Shown here in pieces: positions 13,794 through 14,396 of a stretch of 14,396 nt of DNA. Source of the DNA: an uncultured Collinsella sp. (GTDB lineage Bacteria; Actinomycetota; Coriobacteriia; Coriobacteriales; Coriobacteriaceae); contig CALJDJ010000028.1 of NCBI GenBank assembly GCA_938023705.1, positions 1-14,396 on the forward strand, written 5' to 3'. Position 1 is the first letter of the stretch, and each line of letters starts with the position of its first letter. The notes beneath the pieces were generated by a model that searched no databases, had not been told where the DNA came from, and was given only the letters and a program-made list of their open reading frames with translations. The position numbers and the translations under genes were made by a program.

Positions 13794-14039
13794 TTACTCG
13801 GCTGCCTCGTCAGCAGCGGCCTCGCTCTGGGTGATATAGGCCGCCTCGGCAACCATGTCATCGACATTGGCCTTGGCCTGCTCGACCATGTCCTGGTAGC
13901 AGTTCTTGACGCGCATGCCGCACGCGATACCCTGCACGCAGGCATTCTTTACCGGAGCGCTGGTGAGCAGCTTGATGCCGGCCGTACCGAGCAGAAAACC
14001 GCCACCGACAAGCAGGGTGTTAAACGTCGACTTCTTCAT
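13794..14039 (-). CDS. Small membrane protein, DUF6110-like (possibly FezA-like)
   Basis: An 81-residue protein with one glycine-rich hydrophobic segment (about residues 8-26, LLVGGGFLLGTAGIKLL). Then come three cysteines (34, 40, 47) in a segment KNACVQGIACGMRVKNCY, and an acidic Ala/Glu-rich tail. From memory it resembles proteins annotated DUF6110 that accompany P-type ATPases of this class. ATG at 14039 is chosen because AGGGAG lies 7 bases upstream and MKKSTF suits a small membrane protein; the in-frame ATG at 14099 would add 20 residues without a ribosome site. It is first in the operon; its stop is 18 bases before the ATPase start. The cysteines could bind metal, but this is inference. 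Confidence 0.85.
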   Translation of the reverse strand: MKKSTFNTLLVGGGFLLGTAGIKLLTSAPVKNACVQGIACGMRVKNCYQDMVEQAKANVDDMVAEAAYITQSEAAADEAAE

Positions 14040-14055
14040 GTTGCTTCTCCCTTTT

Positions 14056-14088
14056 GCCGCATTGGACGCGGCATGGTGCCTCAGCACC
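14056..14088 (-). other. Two hairpins in the operon leader
   Basis: GCCGC/GCGGC (14056-14060 and 14068-14072) and GGTGC/GCACC (14075-14079 and 14084-14088) lie between the promoter and the ribosome site. Neither is followed by a T-run. They are probably leader RNA structure of unknown role. Confidence 0.4.
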
Positions 14089-14123
14089 CGAGTAAACAAG
14101 TTTGCTCGAGCACGCTTTTGAAA

Positions 14124-14147
14124 AATAGTTTAGTTTATCTAACTATT
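14124..14147. promoter_or_regulatory. Inverted-repeat operator over the operon promoter
   Basis: AATAGTTTAG (14124-14133), five bases TTTAT, then CTAACTATT (14139-14147): a near-perfect inverted repeat with one base missing in one arm, and a core TTAG-N5-CTAA. It covers the -10 and most of the spacer of the promoter at 14127-14155, the standard position for a repressor. The TTAG...CTAA form resembles sites of the DtxR/IdeR/MntR metalloregulators; no regulator gene is in the window. Confidence 0.65.
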
Positions 14148-14155
14148 GAGGTCAA
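14127..14155 (-). promoter_or_regulatory. Promoter of the DUF6110/P-type ATPase operon
   Basis: -35 TTGACC (14155-14150), 17-base spacer, -10 TAAACT (14132-14127) on the minus strand. Predicted start near 14120 gives an untranslated leader of about 80 bases. Confidence 0.65.
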
Positions 14156-14223
14156 CAAAGGTTAACTTTTTGGAAATCTTGGGGCGCGATGTGACCAAGG
14201 GACCGCCCCTGCTTCACATCCAC

Positions 14224-14253
14224 AAAAAATGAGGGCGCCAACGGCGCCCTCAT
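14224..14253 (-). terminator. Intrinsic terminator of a gene beyond the right edge
   Basis: ATGAGGGCGCC (14229-14239), loop AAC, GGCGCCCTCAT (14243-14253). On the minus strand it is followed by TTTTTT (plus-strand A-run 14224-14229). It points to a minus-strand transcript ending here, whose gene lies outside the window. No gene is visible at 14156-14396. Confidence 0.85.
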
Positions 14254-14342
14254 TCACCAAATTCCATTCAGCCTACCTGACCCGAACGGCCGAGTCGTTG
14301 CGGAACCCGGAAGCCCCGGCGGGGCGGGTGCTTGCTCAAAAT

Positions 14343-14383
14343 GAGTTCCGCACGCAAAGAAGGCCACTTAATGTGGCCTTCGT
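14343..14383 (+). repeat. Structured intergenic repeat, right copy (GAGTTCCGCAC + hairpin)
   Basis: GAGTTCCGCAC (14343-14353), spacer GCAAA, stem arm GAAGGCCAC (14359-14367), loop TTAAT, arm GTGGCCTTC (14373-14381), then GT. It has the same layout and spacing as the copy at 1-41 on the other strand. An additional TGCGGAAC (14299-14306) upstream is the reverse complement of GTTCCGCA inside the 11-mer (14345-14352) and could pair with it. Confidence 0.7.
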
Positions 14384-14396
14384 CTTGCGCAGGACT

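Noticed and set aside
13284..14165. 293-codon plus-strand ORF
   Set aside because: Antisense to the ATPase start, the DUF6110-like gene and the operon promoter.

Overview
The window looks like a chromosomal segment of a Coriobacteriia actinobacterium, most likely Collinsella or a close relative. The reasons are the rplM-rpsI-glmM gene order typical of Actinobacteria, GC-rich coding sequence with AT-richer spacers, a very large ATP-binding regulator with a C-terminal SARP/BTAD-like end, and amino-sugar/PTS genes fitting a gut fermenter. The genus is inferred from gene content and style; no search was run.

Layout, left to right. 1-250 is a non-coding leader with a hairpin repeat at the edge and an intrinsic-terminator-like structure just before the first gene. 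251-1138 (+) is a SAM-dependent methyltransferase and 1297-1596 (+) a YhbY/CRM RNA-binding protein. A terminator separates it from a convergent 999-residue regulator (1666-4665, -). About 390 bp without a recognisable gene follows. Then comes a long minus-strand block, transcribed right to left: patatin-like lipase (9128-10006), rplM and rpsI (8970-8129, with promoter, leader hairpin and terminator), glmM (8005-6668), a stand-alone glucose-family PTS EIIA (6596-6099) and nagB (5842-5114). GlmM, EIIA and NagB tie amino-sugar uptake and breakdown to cell-wall precursor synthesis: NagB turns glucosamine-6-P into fructose-6-P, GlmM turns glucosamine-6-P into glucosamine-1-P.

10007-10592 has no protein gene but is densely patterned. 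It holds a 62-bp tandem repeat array whose units carry alternating half-palindromes, a nested-hairpin element bounded by inverted fragments matching the 3' end of tmRNA, and the tmRNA terminator. tmRNA (ssrA) runs 10956-10593 on the minus strand. Divergent from it is an unrecognised 144-residue protein (11196-11630, +), whose stop codon abuts a perfect 16-bp hairpin that terminates the convergent operon.

The right end is the most interesting part: a two-gene minus-strand operon of a small glycine-rich membrane protein (DUF6110-like, 14039-13794) and a P1B-type ATPase with a non-canonical membrane motif (13775-11700). Its promoter carries an inverted repeat lying across the -10 and spacer, as expected for a metal-responsive repressor. 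The pair resembles the core of the ferrosome (fez) iron-storage clusters; this is a hypothesis. The two window edges carry the same structured repeat (GAGTTCCGCAC, 5-nt spacer, 9-bp stem, TTAAT loop) in opposite orientations, with stem bases that differ between copies yet stay paired.
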